Of a DNA stretch of 64,000 bases, positions 34,192 to 47,375 are shown one piece after another. Where the stretch lies: the NCBI GenBank assembly GCA_003415625.1, contig PYIU01000005.1, positions 2,919,001 through 2,983,000 on the forward strand. The letters are read 5' to 3'. Within the stretch, counting starts at the first letter, position 1; each line of letters opens with the position of its first letter. Made by a program: the position numbers and the translations under genes. The notes beneath the pieces are model-generated. The model made no database searches and was not told the origin of the DNA. It saw only the letters and a list, made by a program, of their open reading frames with translations. The DNA comes from Aquanectria penicillioides (lineage: Eukaryota > Ascomycota > Sordariomycetes > Hypocreales > Nectriaceae).

Positions 34192-34418
34192 TGTTGAACC
34201 GAACCAGTTGTGTAATTGTGTGTATTCTTGTTTTTTTTTTCTTGTCCCTCCCAGCCTTGCTTCATTGCTCAGGCTCTAAAAGAGGGGTCGGGTTGCGCTA
34301 GACCTAATAGAGCTACATTGTATTCATATGACCTTCATCCAATCATTCCGAGCTTCGTTTCTATAATCTGAAGTGCGTCCTAATGTTTCCCTGTGTATAG
34401 GATACCTTAGGTTTAACA
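34192..34418 (-). repeat. LTR of copia element B (3' LTR in coding sense)
   Basis: 227 bp, begins TGTTGAACC and ends GGTTTAACA, a 9-bp imperfect terminal inverted repeat. It is the least mutated of the four LTR copies over most of its length and borders the gene island. Confidence 0.92.
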
Positions 34419-34865
34419 TACCCCCTAGATTTGCTAGAGGCAGGTCTAATATATTTCTTATTTACTGTTTATTTATTGATTCTGCACTTTATTTATAGCT
34501 TTCTATCTTTATTTTGCGCTTTTATTTTATTTTTATATTTATTGTATTTTTATTGGTATTGTTTGTTTAGTGTTTATTATTGTATATAGGCATTTTTAAT
34601 TATTTTATAAATGCTATCTATTTAGTAGATAGGAATAATAAAATAGTTATAAATTACAATAGAAAGCGTTCTTTAAATTACTTTACTTTAATCTTACTTT
34701 TTGTCTTTATAGAAGGATTTTTACCTATAAATAAAGCAATTTATTCTTTTATTTTAAACTTTTTTTCTTTCTTCTTTTTTTAGCTTTAATATAATTTTAT
34801 ATATATATCTTTATAATGTTTTTAGTCTTTAACTTATATATACTAACTATAGTTATTCTAATAGA

Positions 34866-34905
<40 letters not shown>

Positions 34906-36779
34906 CTATATTGTAAGTTAATTTTATAGTTTAGAATTAAATTTTGCAATTTAAAATTGAATTTTATAGTTTATTTTTAGGTTTTATAGTTTTTTTTTTG
35001 CTAACTACTTATAATAGTAATAATTTATTTAATAAGCTATTCCCCCTCTTTATTAACTCCCTATTGCCCTTACTATAAGTTATTTTATAGCTTAAAATTA
35101 AATTATATATTGCTAACTTTATTTTAGCAGTATAAATTAATAATAGAGTTATATATAGGCCTAAGCTGCTTATGCAGCTTAAGCAAAAGAACTTTCTGCT
35201 ATAGTTAAGTGTGCTACTAAACTATAAGTATTTTTAAATTGATTTTTAAGCTTTATTTAATAGTTTTGCTTTATATAGTGCCTTTTGGCAGCGGCTAGTG
35301 CCCTGCCTTACCTATCTATTGTTAGCCCTTACGGGCTAGAGTAATAGCAAGTGCTGGGAGCACTTTAGTGCCTTAAGGCAGTGCTATAAGCGCTATAACT
35401 CTAGTGGCTGCTGCTGCTTTATATAAGTGTATTTATATTATTGTTTTGCACTTTATTTTACTATTTTATAGTTTGTTTTATTAATTTAAGTTATAAAATA
35501 GCCTTTTTGCTGCCCTTTTTATAGTATTGTTTTTTTTAGATTATATTTAAGGCAATAATATTAAGAAGAAGGTAAGAGTTTAATTTAATACTTTATTTTT
35601 ATATTTTAAACTGCAAAATTAATTTTTATATTATAAGAAAAGAATAAGCAATATATTGCTATTAAAGTTATATTAAGTAGGTGCACTATAGGCACCTTTT
35701 TATTTACTAAAGACCCTTATCTTTAGTAGATAAAATAATTAAAATTATTTTAAAATTTATTTTACTATTTTATAGCTTATTTTATTATTTTACCTTTTGG
35801 CTAGTAGCTACTATAGTAGCATTAAATTAATAAATTTTATTGTATTAATACTTTATTTTTTTGCTATTTTTATAATATTAAATATTAAAGCTATAAGCCT
35901 TTTAGTATTTCCTTAATTATATATTCTTATAAATCTTAACTTTATTATATTTAAATGCATTTTATTAAGTCTATAAGTTTAAGTTATTTTTGGCTTTTAA
36001 GAAAGGTTTTGCCTTATAATAGCTTTATTAAACTATTGGCTATTAATTTTATACTTTATTTATATAAAATAAAGATTGTTTTTATTGTTATAAATTGCCT
36101 TAGCTAATAATTATATATATTAATATATTTAAGCTTAATCTTTAATTTCTTAAGAGGATTTTAGATAAATCTAATTATCTATTAGTTATTATAAATAAGT
36201 TTTAAAATAGGATTCTAAAGCTTAATTTTAAGTTCTATAAGTAGTCTTTATTAATAGAGTCCTTTTTTTATAGCTTAAGAGAAAGTAAGCAGTTCTACCT
36301 CTATAGTTAATATTGTAATTATATTTTATTTATTTGCATACTATTTAATCAATCCACTAAAAAGTTTTATTGTATATACTTATAAACTTTTCCAATTTAA
36401 TGTATTATTAGCAAAAGATACATTACTATATATTAAGAAGTTATCTTTGCCTTTAAGCTATAAAGTAAGGAAATAAGTTATATAAAGATAACTTAATATT
36501 TAATTTACTGCCTTTATATAAAGTTCCTTTAGATTTATTATAAATCTTATAAAATATAATACAGTAAATATAATATTTAATTAAGTAATAATTATTATAT
36601 AAAAGATTAAGCTAATTATTTATTTATATTAGTTTATTATACTTTATTTAGTAATTTGCTTATTTAGGAAGAGTTCTATTTTCTCTATTAAAGTTATATT
36701 TCCTTTATCTAAAGTGTATAATTTATAAATCTTCTTTAAGTATAAGTTTTAAGTTACTTAAATCAATTTCTAATTTCAT

Positions 36780-36935
36780 TCTTAAATAATCTCCATCCTA
36801 AGAAACTACTATAGCTTGCCTCTATCGGTCAGTTTATATTTTAACTTTAGACCTATAATTGCTTTATCTATAATTAGTTTATATCTTTTAGTATATATTA
36901 TTATAATATTATCTATATAAAAGAAGATAAAAACT
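36780..36935 (-). pseudogene. Copia-type reverse transcriptase remnant in element B
   Basis: On the - strand it reads V-F-I-F-F-Y-I-D-N-I-I-I-I, the decayed form of the copia catalytic motif Y-V-D-D with its hydrophobic flanks. This is followed by a stretch ending K-L-T-D-R-G and F-L-R-M-E, matching the copia region after the active site. The second catalytic Asp is Asn. A 63-codon frame on the + strand at 37,083-37,274, also present in A, is an antisense shadow. Confidence 0.72.
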
Positions 36936-39900
36936 CTATTTCTATTATAGCAGTATAGTTTATAAGGGATTGGTTTAAAACTAATATTTTATAATATTAT
37001 TTTAAGCTTTATTTACTATAAAAGAGATGCAATTCTTAATCTATAAAGTGCTTTCTTAAGTAATAATACTTAGCCTTTATTTTTGCCCTTTTTATATTTT
37101 AATAAAGGTCTTATAAATATATTTATTAGCAGTTTTGCATTTATAAATGCATTTATTGCATTAAATTATAGTATTTTAAGATTAAACTTTATTGCAATTG
37201 CAAGTAGTATTTTAAATGATTTTCCTATTAGTATAGTAATATATATTTCTTTAGAACTTACCTTTTGCTATTAATCTCTTTAAATAATAAATCTAGCTTT
37301 ATATTTCTATAAGTATCTATATTTATTAAACTTATATATATATACCTATATATAATTAATAAGTTATAAGTTATAAAACTTAATTTTGCTCTTTAATGTT
37401 TTAATTTAAGACTTTATTTATTAGTAACTCTTTAAATATATTTTCTCTACTTTTAGAAATATAGCCTTAAATTTATGCCTAAAAACATTTCTATAAGAAC
37501 TTAATACTTAAAGTAGGTTCTTTTAATAGAGTTTTTATTTCTTTTAAATAAGGTCTATTTTATCCTTTTATAGCTTATATTTTGGTTTATACTTTCTATA
37601 TTTAATTTTAGTATATATTGCCTTAGTTATAATAGTATTTCTGCATTTTTTAAATAGTATAGCTTTTATTCTTGCAAAAAAGGCTTAGTAGAGCTTAATT
37701 TATTCCCTTTATAAGCTAGTATTTAATATTAGGGGTATTAGGTATTTTCCTTTTTACTTTATTACTAAAGCTAAAAAGGCAAAAGCTAGACTTTTTAGTG
37801 GAGTTAGGAAGGGTTTAAACTGTAATTAAGTGTATTTTTTATCTTTAATTTGCGGTTTATTTATATCTTTCTCCTTTTTAGTTTTTAAGTTTTTAACTAT
37901 ATTTTAGAGGCTTATTTTAGTGGTTTAAAGCTTGTTTTATGGTTAATTAGTATTATTTACTTAATTAACTTACTTAATATTAAAAAGAGCTTTTATTTAT
38001 ATTTATATTTCTTTAAGGGTCTTTTTACTTATAGTTTCTTTTATTTTAGCATTACTTACTAAAAAAAGGTCTTCTTTATTAAAGATAATATTTTAGGTTA
38101 TATATACTTAATTAATAATTGGATTTTAAATGCAAAAAAGGTTTTAGGAATTATATTTTATAAAATAACCTATTTAAGCCTTTAGGCTTATTTTAAATGT
38201 AAGTTAATTCTTCTTTAATTAAGTATCTTTAGTTATTATAAATAATTTACAATTAATTGTCCTAAGGTAAGTAATTTACAATTTATAATCCTTATTTAAG
38301 CTTTAAATTAATAAAAAAAAGCTCTTATATAGTGTTTTCCACTTAAGTCCCTATTTTAGAGTTTGGTTTAATAAATATATTGCTATTCTTACTATCTTTA
38401 GCTATAGTTTAGCTAGTAGACCACTTTTAATTGTAAGAACTCTTATTTTCTCTTTTATTACCCCCCTAAAACATTCTTTTAATCCATTCTATTGCTATAT
38501 TTAAGGGGCACTTTCTTTTACTGCTATTCCTCTTTAATCTAGCTATATATAAACTAAATTGCTCTTTTAAAGCTTATTATCTATTTCTATTACTTAAAGT
38601 TTAATTCTATATTTTATTTTTAATATTTAAGTAAAGTTTTGCAATATTAATAATAATTATTCTTCTTTTTAATTTTTAAAGTAATAATTTTAGCATATTC
38701 CTAATATATAGTCTATTATAATAGCGCATAAGGAAAGGTTTATTATACTGGATTAAAAGTTATAGAAGTCTAAAGAAACTTACTCTTTAAGAATTAAGCT
38801 TTATATTTATAGTTTGCAGTACTTTTAGCGTTTTATTTTACTTAATCTATAAGCATTATATTTAACTATTATTAGGCCTTTAATCTTTATATTAATAGTA
38901 TAGTTAATTAAGTGTTTTAATGCTATAGATCCTAAATAACTTAATTGGCAGTGCTATTTTATAGCTTCTGCTTATTATAGATATTTTGGCATTTATAAAT
39001 TATAATAAGATTTATTTATTATAAATAAGCTTTATTTTTAAGTAATAGGCTTATAATTTAAAATATACTAGTTATAGGCAATCTTTAATCTATATAAAGC
39101 TTGCCTACTTTTATATTTTAGAATATTATTTTTATTTTTTTAATCCTATTAATAACTATATTAATAGAGTCTTTTTAATAAGACTAAATTTATTTCAATT
39201 TATAGGCAGTAAGCAATGCACCTTAAAATAAAGAAACAAGCTTTGCCTTATAGGTTTTAAACTTTAATTTCTATATCTCTATATCCTAAGATTAGAAGGT
39301 TCTTTAATCCAATAAAGACAACTTTATTAAATAGAGCTAGTTTAAAATTCTTAAATTTCTTTTTATTATTAAAAATATATAGTATTGTCCTTAAGTTAAA
39401 TATAATTAAGATTTATAATAGATATTTGCTATATAAAATAAGGAAAATAGCTATAGAATTTAAGATTAGGATTTATAATATTGATTGTTAGTTTAAATCC
39501 TTAATTAATTGTGCGGTTTGCTTTTTAAGCTTTTTATATAGTTCCTAAACTTTAATTTAATCTTTTAACTATATTTTCTATCTTTTATTCATCTATTTCT
39601 GCCTTTCTATTTACTTAAGTATATTTTTAAAGAATATAATCTAGCACTTTTAGGTATTAGTATTAAAGTATGATTTCCTATATAAAATACAATAATTATT
39701 TTCCTTTAGAGTTTGTTTTTGTTTCTTTAATTTAGGTTATTTGGGTTATAAGCTTTTTGGATAAGAATGTTTTTTAGAAGGTAGGTTTAAGCCTTAGAAT
39801 ATAGGTCTAAAGTTCCCCTTTTATACTAAAGCTTTATATTGCTTTCCTTTAGTCTTTTTTCTTTTTTTAATCTTATATTTAAAACTTAAAGCAAAAGCAG

Positions 39901-40754
39901 CTAGCATATAGGTACTTTTCTTAATAGTGTCTTTATATTATGCTTTAGTAATTTAAAGGAATGTTTGGAAGTGACTTTTAAGGTATTATTTTAAATCTAC
40001 AAACTATACATTTAGGTATAAGGCTTTAGCAATATTTCTTATAGTTGCAATCTTTATAGACTGTTCTTAATTAATGATTTAATCTTACTAAATGATTTTA
40101 AGGTTTAAAGTCTATTTTAGCACTTTAAAATAGTGTTTTTAAGCTTATTTTCCTTTTAGTGCATTATTGATTCTATATGCAGCTTTAAGGTTATTATAGA
40201 ATTTTGCAATATTATTATTATTATCCCCTTTATTTATTATAGGTAAATATATTTAAATATAATAGGGGCTTATTTTCTCTATTATTCAATTAAGGATATT
40301 ATAGATTCTATTTACTTTAATTTTATATTTTTCTTAATTATAGTGGAATATTATAAGCTTGCATTTTAGTAGTTTTTAGTCTTTAGGAAGCAGCTTTATT
40401 ATTATAGTTGCCCTTTATATTAACTGAATGAACTTTAATCTTAAGCTTTTAGCCTTAGCTTTCTCTTTTATGAAGTATTTTATAGCAGTTAGCATTATAG
40501 GCTTAGAAATTTAGGTAGTTTTAAACTAAAAAGAGTCCTTAAGGATTCTAAGCTTTTTAACTTATTCTATAGTGATTTTTATTTTATAGCTTTATTTAAA
40601 GGTTTCCTAATCGTTTGGGTTATTAAGAATATAGGTCTTTAAAGTTATTTTATGTATTTAGTTTAGAATTAGAATATAAAGTTTATTTCTTGCTTTTAGA
40701 GCTTAATTAAATAGTTATAGCTGCACTAATAAATATAGCTCTAAGACTCTTAAT

Positions 40755-40981
40755 TGTTAAACTGAACTAGTTATGTAATTATATGTATTCTTGTTTTTTT
40801 TTTCTTATCCCTTTTAGCCTTGCTTTATTGCTCAGGCTCTAAAAGAGGGGTTGGGTTGCGCTAGACCTAATAGAGCTATGTTGTATTCATATGACCTTCA
40901 TCCAATCATTTTAAGCTTTATTTCTATGATCCGAAGTGTGTCCTAATATTTCCCTATGTATAGGATACCTTGGGTTTAATA
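40755..40981 (-). repeat. LTR of copia element B (5' LTR in coding sense)
   Basis: 227 bp, begins TGTTAAACT and ends GGTTTAATA. By eye every difference from its partner at 34,192-34,418 is a C/T or G/A transition, as RIP predicts. Confidence 0.92.
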
Positions 40982-40986
40982 TCTAT

Positions 40987-41176
40987 TCACTCTAGCTCTT
41001 GCCCCTTAAGGTTAAAAAGGTCTATCTTTCCTTTTCTTTTTAATATAGGCTAATTAACTAAAGGCTTTTTTTTTTTTAAATTAATTTTATTAAAAAATTA
41101 AAAAAATTTAATTATTAAATAAATAATTTAAAGGCTTTTTATAAAAAGCTTTTAATAAAATTATTAATTAATTAAT
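40987..41176 (+). repeat. Relic repeat E2, right part
   Basis: Continues E2 after element B: landmarks TTCACT, GCTCTTGCCCCTTAAGGTT and the CTTTTCTTTTTAATATAGGC run match E1 in reverse complement (about 5,915-5,985). It then grades into AT-only sequence up to the 3' end of LINE C2. No coding content. Confidence 0.55.
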
Positions 41177-41774
41177 TTATTTATTTATACTTTATAGATT
41201 TATAAAGTAAATAATACTTTTATATTATTTATTTATTAATACTTTATAGACCTATAAAGTAAATAGTACTTTTATACTATATAAATAAAGAAAAAAACTA
41301 TATTAATAGAATAAAAACCTTTATTTAATATAATATTAAACTTAATATAAGTCCTTTATAAAGGAGCATTAAATTAAAAGCTAATTTAATGCTATTATTA
41401 AAATATTCTATTTACTTAATTATAAGGTTAATAAGTAAAGTAAAAGTAAGGCCTATAATAGACTTAAATTATAGGCCTATTATAAAAAGTAAGGCATTAA
41501 CTTAATGCTAGCTAATAGTTAGCTAGCTATTAGCTATTTAAATATTACTATTATTATTTTTTAATCTTTATAGATATATTTATTTTCTTTTCTTTTTTTC
41601 TTTTTTTATATACTTTTATAAAAGCTTTTTATTGCCTTTAAATATATACTTTATTAATATACTATTTATATAAAATACTTAATTTATATAAATACTAATT
41701 ATTACTTTTATTATTATTTTATATTAATTATATATAGCTAAAAATAATAATTATAATAATTATAATAATTATTA

Positions 41775-44700
41775 ACCTTTACCTTTAGACTTATAATTAC
41801 TTATAGCTATTTTAAACTACCTTTAAAATATCTAAAAATACAATTAATTAATCCCTTATACTAAATTACCCCTAAATATAATAGTATATTAAGAGCGCAA
41901 TACTAATACTATAGCCCTTTTAATAGTTATTAATTTAAAAAGATATAGCATTAAAAATAGCTAATATAACCCCCTTTTTACTATTAGTTAATATAGCAGT
42001 ATACCTAAAGTAAATAAAGTAATAAAAGCTAATAGAAGCCCTATAACTAATAAAGATAAAGAAGCCTATAAAGCTATTATTAAGATTATTCTATTTTACT
42101 TCTTTAAAGCAGTTTAAAAGGTATTTTAAATCTATACTAATATATATAAGGTGCATTTCTACCCTCCCTTTAAAACTAATATAACCTTTAAAAAGAGATT
42201 TATTAATAAAATTACTATTGCTATAATAATTGCTATTATTATAATAATAATAGTTACTTTAATTAACTTAAGCTTTTCTTTTCTTTAGTTAATATAGCAA
42301 TTTTATATATTAGTTCTTTTATATAGCTTTATATCTATAAATATTAAAATTAATAAGTATATAATATATAGCTATATTAAGTATAAAATTACTATTTATA
42401 CTAAAGATACCCTTAAAGATATTAAAAACTATATTTTAATAAAAATTATATAAATAGTAAATTAAGCTTATAGCAATTTCTATATAGTTATAATATATTA
42501 TTTTTTTAATAAAGATATAATCTTTACTTTTTTTACCTTAAAATAAGCTAAAGCCTTTTATAAAAAAGAATAAATAGTTATTATATTTAAAAATAATACC
42601 TTTTTTATTTCTTTTATTTTTATTATTTTAATAAAAAGAATTTAAATTAAATGTATTTTTAATAATATAAATAAACTTATTAAAACTATTAATAATATTA
42701 ATACCTTAAGGGTTAGTAAGGTAAAGTCTATTTAAGCCTATAATAGCATTATAATAAAAATAAACTTAATTCTTTATATTTTATTTATTAAAAAAGCTAA
42801 TAGTTTATATAATAATAGACTATTTTTTAATATTAAACTTTATAATTATAAACCTTTTAATAAAGGATTAAAATTTATTTAATACTATTAATGCTATAAG
42901 TATAGCTATATTATAAGAAATTGCTAATTTACTTTAATCTATAGCTAATATAATAGCTTAATATATAATAATTGCTTTATTAAAAAGAAAGAAATCCCTT
43001 ACTATTATACTATTTATTATAAGGATTATTTAATTTAAAGCTATATCTATTCTATAATAAAAAAGCACTAAACCTAAATAAAAAAAGAATACTATAGATA
43101 ATTAATAAAATATAAAAAATGCACCTTAATATAGTAAAATATCCCCTATATACAATAAAATAGCTTCTTTAAAAACCCTTTCTTTATAGCTCTTCCCTTT
43201 ATTAAAAGAGTTAGCTAACCCTTAAGCTTTATAAATAAATAGTATTATACTTTATTTAATGCTTTTTCTTTCTTTAGTGCCTATATTTTATTATTACTAT
43301 TTATTAAATTAATCCCTATATTTATATTTAATTAATATAGATTCTATTTTAGAATATATATTATTGCCTTAAATTAATCTATTAAGTATTATATACTTAT
43401 AATAGATATAATATAATTATACTTTTAAAATTAATTAAAAATTAAAGAATTAATACTTTAGTAAATTTTAAAAGATTAAATTATATTATAATTTATTACT
43501 TAAGCTATATAGCTTTTTATATATATAAATAATATAAATTAAAGACTTAAATCTATTAAATAAAAGAAAATTAAATTAAAGTTAATTTTAAATACTATTA
43601 TATAAAAATAATTGCAATATATAACCCTTTAAAAGGTAAAAAAGACTTAAGGGCAATATATACTTTAATTAACCTTACTTTAGCCCTTAAGATAATTATA
43701 ATTAAAGACTTTAATCTATATTACTTAATATAAAACTGCTATAATAAAACTACTTTATATAGCTTAATCTTTTTAATAGAAATGCAATAATTAAATATAG
43801 CTTTAATAACTTTTTATAGAACTATAATTTAAAAAGTAAATAATACTAAAAATAGTACTTTTAATTTAGCTTAAGCCTTAAAGAATAGCTATACTATTTA
43901 TTTAAGCCTTAATTATAATTTAAATAGCTTTAACTATATTTTATAATAAATATATATTAAGTTCTTTATAGATATATTGCTCTCTTTTTTATTAAACCTT
44001 TAGCCTATAGTATTTAATTAATATATAATAAACCCTAAAAAAAGCTAAACTTAAAGTATAAATTACTTTTTATTAGACTTTAAGTAAAATAACCTTTATA
44101 TAATAGCTAAAAAAGGCAATTAAATAGCTAATTTAAGGACTGCATTAAATTACTTAATATACTACCTTAATATAGAGGCAATTTAAGCTTAATTGCAATA
44201 ATTAATAGAACTAGCTTATTATAAAGGCTATCTATTAATTTAAATAAGCATAAAGATATATATAATGCAATAGTATAGTAGCTAATTAACTAAAACTATA
44301 AAAGGTAAGCAATAAGTAAAAGGCTTATATAATTAAGGCTAAATATATAGCTTAATGCAATACTTTATTTAAAGCTAAAATAGAAAAAGGTATTAATAGC
44401 TAAAAGAAACTTTAAAACTTAAAGAGATAAATATAACTTTAAAATAGTATTGCTTTAGCCTTTTTATAGCTCTTTTCTTTTAATTGCCTTAAGTAAGATT
44501 CTTTAGCTATAAGCTATATTAAAAAGATAACTATATTAATAAAATGCTTTTTCTTTAAGCTTTAAGTAAATAATTAAAATATTAAATCTATTATAATAAA
44601 CCTTATAATATAACTATTAAGTATAGATTAAATGCTATAAAATATTAAGGATTTAATATAAAACTATATTAAACTCTATAAATTAGTTTATTTACTCTTT

Positions 44701-47256
44701 AAAATTTAATTATAAAAAGCTTTTAGTAATAATAGATTCTTTATTAACTTTCTTAAAGTATATAATAAGCTTTTTTTAAAAGTCTTTATTATTATTATTA
44801 ATATAAATATTGCATTTAAGTATTTTTTATATTACTTTTACTATATAATTACTATAATTATCTTTAAATTTAATAAAATAATAGCTTAAAAATATATAGT
44901 ATTTAAATAAAGATCTATTTCTTTTTTTAGTATTATTAATAAAGTAATAAAATTAATAATAGCTTAATAAATAATAATAATAGCTAAAAACCTAAATATA
45001 CTTTTTAATAGTTAAATAGAGAATAAACCCTAAAGGTCTATTAAGCTAGCCTTTATAATTATAGTAAAAGCAATATATATAGTATAGGCCTATAATAAAA
45101 TAATATTACTTTTTTAATTAAACTTTACTATAGCCTTTAATTTAATTAACTATAAAAGGCTTATTATTACTTTTTATAATTAAGGCTATTTATAGTAATT
45201 ATTAATTTAGCTTTTTAGCTATTTATTTAAGCATTTAATATATCTTTAGTTTAATAATAAATCTTTTAAATTTTATAGCATTAAAGTAAAGGTTCTATAA
45301 AAATTACTACTCTTTTTTATTTTCTTTATTCTATTTATATTGAGGCTTTATATAGCACTTTAAAAAGTCTTTAAAATTATAATAATTAAATTTATTAATA
45401 ATATAAATATACTTATATTTAAAAAAAATATAATAGAGATTTAAGCCTAATTTAAAGCTATATAAATAGTATATATATTTTAGGCCTTTATTAATAATAT
45501 AACCTTTAAATCTACTAAAGCCTAACTTCTTTATTTCTTTTACTAATATTAAAGGCATTAAGTTTAATTAATCCTTATTTATAATACAATCTAGCTATAG
45601 GAATTATATTATTTCCTTAAGTTATAGCTATATAAAAAGCTACTTTAGGGCCTATATATCTTTAAGCTTAAAGGAAAACTTAAGTGCTAAAAGTAAGCCC
45701 TTACTGCCCTTATAGTAAGTATATAAAAAGTAAACCTTAAGGCTGCCTATATAATATATATATATATAATTAAGTCTATAATTGCCTATAGCGCTAATAT
45801 ATACTATTTTTTAATAAAAAGGAATAAAAACCTAAAAGGGATTGCTAAAGCCCTATTTATTAAATAGACTTAAGCCCTTTATATTATAAAGGAAGGCTAT
45901 AAGGCTATTTTAATTAAACTATTAAAAAGTAAGCTTAAAATCCCTTTATTTAATATATATTTTAATAAATAATTTATTTAATTTTAAGGCTAGCTTTAAG
46001 CTTAAAGTATTAAAAAACTTATTCTTTTTATAGCTATATTAATAATATAATAAATCTATTATTATTGCTATAATAGCCCTTAATATAAATTAATATAAAA
46101 ATATAAAAAGTAGCTAATTAATTAGCTTTTTAATAAAAAATATAAAAAAGATTAAAAGTTAATTAAAAATTAAATATTAATTAACTAAAGGTATTAATAA
46201 AAATAAGCTAAATATAAGTTTTATAAATACTATATAAATAATAGAATAAAAATAGCTAAAGTTTTTTTATTTTATATAAAAAAAAGACTATTTGCCTTTA
46301 TAAAAGACTTAAAAAGTATAAAAGCTCTTTATTTATTTAAATATAAATAGAATATATTAAGCTTTAGGGATTTCTTTTTTAAAGAAAAGTCCTTAAAGTA
46401 AGTATACTTTAATATTAATATAAAAATGCTATTAAAATAATTAGCTATATTATATTATATTGCCTACTTTACTTAAGCTAAAGGGAATTCTTATTTAACT
46501 TACTTTATAACTTTCTTAAGCTTAAATAATATTTATTTAAAGCCTAAACTATATACTGCTTTATTAAGTAATTAGCCTATTTATATATTATATTGTACTA
46601 TAAGCTAGCTATTAAGCTATATTTAATTTAGAATATACCTATTTATATATTATCTTTACCTTTTAATAACTTTTCTATTTAAGTGCTTTAACCTCTTTAT
46701 TAAAAGGGAAGTTAATATATTTAAAAAAACTCCCTTTAAAAGAGGAAAAAAACTAGTCTATTATATAAATAATACACTAAAGCCTGCCCTTTTTAATAGC
46801 TAGGTCTTTATCTTACCTTTATTTTAAACCTAATCTTTATTTATTGCTATATTTAATTTATATTTGCTTATTTTAGCAATATAAAAAGAAATTAAGTATA
46901 CTTATAAAGATTAAAAAATAATAATAATAGCATTTAAATAGCTAATAGCTAGCTAGCTATTAGCTAGCATTAAATTAATGCCTTACTCTTTATAATAGGC
47001 CTATAGTATAGATAATTCAGGCCTATTATAGGCCTTACTTTTACTTTACTTATTAATTCTATAATTAAATAAATAGAATATTTTAATAATAGCACTAAAT
47101 TAACTTTTAATTTAATGCCTTTCTATAAAGGACTTGCAATAGGCTTAATATTATATTAAATAAAGGTTTTTACTCTATTAATATAGTTTTTTTCCTTTAT
47201 TTATATAGTATAGAAGCACTATTTACCTTATAGATCTATAGAGTATTAATAAATAA
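41775..47256 (+). mobile_element. LINE copy C3, nested in C2, internally deleted
   Basis: Begins with the LINE 5' end (AACCTTTACCTTTAGAC, compare 50,543 in C4) and ends with the AATAAATAAATAAATAA tail. TAA/TTA simple repeat of C2 lies on both sides (41,745-41,774 and 47,257-47,375), so exact target-duplication limits cannot be set. Relative to C1 it lacks about 1.3 kb between points matching 4,050 and 5,330, including the TTA tract; the junction is near 46,882. Its RT region keeps the antisense shadow frame (45,331-45,558). Confidence 0.78.
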
Positions 47257-47375
47257 ATAAATAATTATAATAATAATAATAATTATAATAATAATAATAA
47301 TTATAATAATAATAATAATTATAATAATAATAATAATTATAATAATAATAACTATAATTATAACTATAATTATAA
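47257..47375. repeat. TAA/TTA simple repeat of C2 beside C3
   Basis: Repeats of ATAATAATAATAATT and ACTATA units, the other half of the C2 tract split by C3. Confidence 0.88.

Larger units (their letters stand above)
34192..40981 (-). mobile_element. Complete Ty1/copia-type LTR retrotransposon B, RIP-degraded
   Basis: 6,790 bp with equal-length LTRs of 227 bp (34,192-34,418 and 40,755-40,981) and an exact 5-bp target duplication, TCTAT, at 34,187-34,191 and 40,982-40,986. Joining the flanks restores the E-repeat sequence seen uninterrupted at E1. Coding is on the - strand: a purine-rich tract (complement of 34,419-34,435) abuts the low-coordinate LTR as a polypurine tract should, and the copia RT remnant reads on that strand. 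Less mutated than element A, but no intact frame remains. Confidence 0.92.

Noticed and set aside
34580..34783. 67-codon + strand frame just inside element B
   Set aside because: Antisense to the element's coding strand, low-complexity Phe/Ile/Asn composition, and broken in element A.
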